A DNA stretch of 15,915 nucleotides, taken from NCBI GenBank assembly GCA_017615495.1, contig JAGAAA010000030.1, forward strand, positions 1 to 15,915, in the 5' to 3' direction. The position numbers were made by a program, and so were the translations under genes. Each line of letters starts with the position of its first letter. Position 1 is the stretch's first letter. Below, piece by piece: positions 14,541 to 15,915 of this stretch. Below the pieces are notes generated by a model that saw only the letters and a program-made list of their open reading frames with translations, was not told where the DNA came from and searched no databases. The stretch is from Clostridia bacterium. GTDB lineage: Bacteria > Bacillota > Clostridia > Christensenellales > CAG-1252.

Positions 14541-15356
14541 ATGAAGTTTTTATCCCATTTGACGTACGCTTTGTCGTGCAAGCGCGTTGCGGCGCCCGTT
14601 CCCGGCGAGGATCTGACCGTCGTCAGTTATAACATCCGTTATTTCAACAACAACGCCGACTTCGGCAAGTGCCATTGGTACGCGCGCGCAAAGTACGTGC
14701 TACGCAACATCGAAACTTTGCAGCCCGACGTGCTTTGCTTGCAGGAAGTGCATCAGCCGCAGTTTGATTATTTCAAAAAGCACCTTGTCGGGTACGATTC
14801 GGTCATCGGCTACCGCGACGACAGCGCAAACAGCGAGGCTTGCCCCATTTACTACAGCTCCGCGCGTTTCAAGCTTTTGGATAGCGGCACGTTCTGGCTT
14901 TCCGATACGCCCGACGTGATGAGCAAATTTGAGGAATCGTGGCATTATCGCATATGCACCTTTGCCCGTTTGCAGGATAAGGACGGCTCGGTTTTTACCG
15001 TGTATAACGTCCACCCCGATTACCGCATCGAGGACGTGCGTATCCGTCAGCTTGCGGTGCTTGCGGACAGAGTTCGCAAGGCGGAAGAGAACGTCATCGT
15101 TACCGGCGATTTCAACGCCGAAAAAGGGGAGAAGTGCTTGGAACCCTTTGAGGAACTTTTAAAGGACAGCAAGGATTTTGCGGGCGTTACGTTCGGCTAT
15201 ACCTTCAACGGGTTCGGCGTGAAGCCGGGGGAAGGCATTGACTTCATTTATCTGCCCAAGAGCGCCACGCTCAAGGAAACCGGCATTTTAAAAAAGCTAT
15301 ACCACGGCGTTTACCCCTCCGATCATTACCCCATCTTCGCCCGTTTTACGTTGTAA
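14541..15356 (+). CDS. Endonuclease/exonuclease/phosphatase-family protein, second copy without membrane segment
   Basis: This 271-residue paralogue of the preceding gene product shares long blocks with it, for example LLDSGTFWLSDTPDVMS, YHGVYPSDHYPI compared with YGGVYPSDHYPI, and the same spacing of catalytic residues. Here these are Asn31 (SYNIR), Glu69 (LQEVH), His158 (YNVHPD), Asp190 and Asn192 (GDFNAE), Asp234 (GIDFIY) and Asp261-His262 (PSDHYP). The N terminus (MKFLSHLTYALSCKR) is short and polar, so the protein looks cytoplasmic, in contrast to its neighbour. The ATG at 14541 has AAGGAGA (14526-14532) at 8 bases. Sixteen bases after the previous stop, it is cotranscribed, and a terminator follows. 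Substrate unknown. Confidence 0.9.
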   Translation: MKFLSHLTYALSCKRVAAPVPGEDLTVVSYNIRYFNNNADFGKCHWYARAKYVLRNIETLQPDVLCLQEVHQPQFDYFKKHLVGYDSVIGYRDDSANSEACPIYYSSARFKLLDSGTFWLSDTPDVMSKFEESWHYRICTFARLQDKDGSVFTVYNVHPDYRIEDVRIRQLAVLADRVRKAEENVIVTGDFNAEKGEKCLEPFEELLKDSKDFAGVTFGYTFNGFGVKPGEGIDFIYLPKSATLKETGILKKLYHGVYPSDHYPIFARFTL

Positions 15357-15375
15357 AAAGTTTGCATTTTGAGAG

Positions 15376-15409
15376 AGCCTCTTTCGGTATTGACGGAAGA
15401 GGCTTTTTT
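15376..15409 (+). terminator. Rho-independent terminator of the phosphodiesterase-fold operon
   Basis: The arms AGCCTCTTTCG (15376-15386) and CGGAAGAGGCT (15394-15404) pair over 11 positions with one G-U around a 7-base loop. A six-T run follows at 15404-15409. Confidence 0.88.
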
Positions 15410-15419
15410 ATTGTAAAAT
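15390..15419 (+). promoter_or_regulatory. Promoter of the rubrerythrin gene, embedded in the terminator
   Basis: TTGACG at 15390-15395 (5 of 6), an 18-base spacer, and TAAAAT at 15414-15419 (5 of 6). The -35 box occupies the loop and right arm of the upstream terminator, and the T-run lies in the spacer. Confidence 0.65.
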
Positions 15420-15470
15420 AATAAAAGCGCGAACGTTTTTCCGCGCGAGATCAATGAAAGGAGATTTATT

Positions 15471-15915
15471 ATGGCTAAATGGATTTGTCCCGTATGCGGT
15501 TACGTTCACGAAGGAGATACCGCTCCCGAATTTTGCCCGGTTTGCAAAGTGCCCGGCAGCAAGTTCAGCAAGCAGGAGGCGGAGAGCCTTACCTGGGCGG
15601 CGGAGCACGTTTTGGGTGTGGCAAAGGGCTGCCCCGATGAGATCATGGCGGGCTTGAAGAGCAATTTTGAAGGAGAGTGCAGCGAGGTGGGTATGTACCT
15701 TGCCATGGCGCGCGTTGCGTACCGCGAGGGCTATGCGGAGATAGGCGCCTACTTTGAGAAGGCAGCTTGGGAAGAGGCGGAGCACGCCGCCAAGTTTGCG
15801 GAGCTCCTCGGCGAAGTTTTGACCGACAGCACTAAGAAGAACCTCCAGATGCGCGTGGATGCCGAAAACGGCGCCACCAAAGGCAAGTTTGAGCTTGCCA
15901 AGAGGGCTAAGGAGG
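15471..15915 (+). CDS. Rubrerythrin with N-terminal rubredoxin-like domain, 3' end outside window
   Basis: The 148 codons seen are open to the window edge. The N terminus has two Cys pairs, CPVCG (Cys6, Cys9) and CPVCK (Cys22, Cys25), forming the compact rubredoxin-like iron site. Next comes a ferritin-like four-helix domain with FEGECSEVGMY, EAEH (the Glu-x-x-His diiron ligand pair) and a later AENGATKGKF helix. The iron-site-first order is that of the clostridial reverse rubrerythrins, NADH-linked peroxide and oxygen reductases of anaerobes; classical rubrerythrin has its rubredoxin domain last. About 30 residues of a usual 180 appear to be missing. The ATG at 15471 has AAAGGAG (15457-15463) 7 bases before it. 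No regulator site for peroxide response is evident. Confidence 0.93.
   Translation, partial: MAKWICPVCGYVHEGDTAPEFCPVCKVPGSKFSKQEAESLTWAAEHVLGVAKGCPDEIMAGLKSNFEGECSEVGMYLAMARVAYREGYAEIGAYFEKAAWEEAEHAAKFAELLGEVLTDSTKKNLQMRVDAENGATKGKFELAKRAKE

Noticed and set aside
14541..14579. Cys13 of the second phosphodiesterase-fold protein as a lipoprotein lipobox (ALSC)
   Set aside because: The preceding 12 residues contain His and Ser/Thr and no adequate hydrophobic core or basic start, so a lipid signal is not supported.

Overview
The window (about 15.9 kb, roughly 50-55% GC by eye) reads as chromosomal DNA from an anaerobic Gram-positive bacterium of the Clostridia type, probably an uncultured gut lineage. 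Grounds: near-consensus sigma-A promoters (TTGACA, 17 bases, TATAAT), strong AGGAGG ribosome binding sites, a rubrerythrin with its rubredoxin-like knuckle at the N terminus, a lipoprotein-type amino-acid-binding protein, and a giant YDG/MBG-repeat surface protein. Affiliation below class is a guess. TGA is used as a stop. No RNA gene, transposon, CRISPR array or prophage gene was found.

Layout. (1) 1-6411, plus strand: the 3' 2136 codons of a repeat-built, probably cell-surface protein whose 5' end lies outside the window. (2) 6523-8194, minus strand: a two-gene ABC-2 exporter operon (ATPase then permease), divergent from a TetR-family regulator (8282-8788); the two promoters share their -10 region, so the regulator probably controls both. 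(3) 8912-11365, plus strand: a polar amino acid importer operon of binding lipoprotein, permease and ATPase, with its own promoter, a hairpin plus T-run after the first gene and a clear terminator at the end. (4) 11475-12290: an Mrp/NBP35-type iron-sulfur carrier ATPase with its own promoter, facing a small HU gene (12359-12634, minus) across a bidirectional terminator. (5) 12801-13532: a soluble protein of unknown function, divergent from HU. (6) 13592-15356: two tandem paralogous endonuclease/exonuclease/phosphatase-fold proteins, one with an N-terminal membrane segment and one without, under a consensus promoter. (7) 15471 to the end: a rubrerythrin cut by the window edge.

Together these are a surface adhesin-like protein, a regulated exporter, a nutrient importer, iron-sulfur and peroxide-handling proteins, a nucleoid protein and a pair of phosphodiesterase-fold enzymes. 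Transcription units are compact and mostly separated by recognisable terminators; every stretch without a gene is under 200 bases. I did not find a convincing new multi-gene system. The points most worth following are the mosaic repeats of the giant protein (one unit is visibly a chimera of two others), the importer ATPase with large charged insertions, the unknown 243-residue protein, and the tandem phosphodiesterase-fold pair that appears to work on both sides of the membrane.
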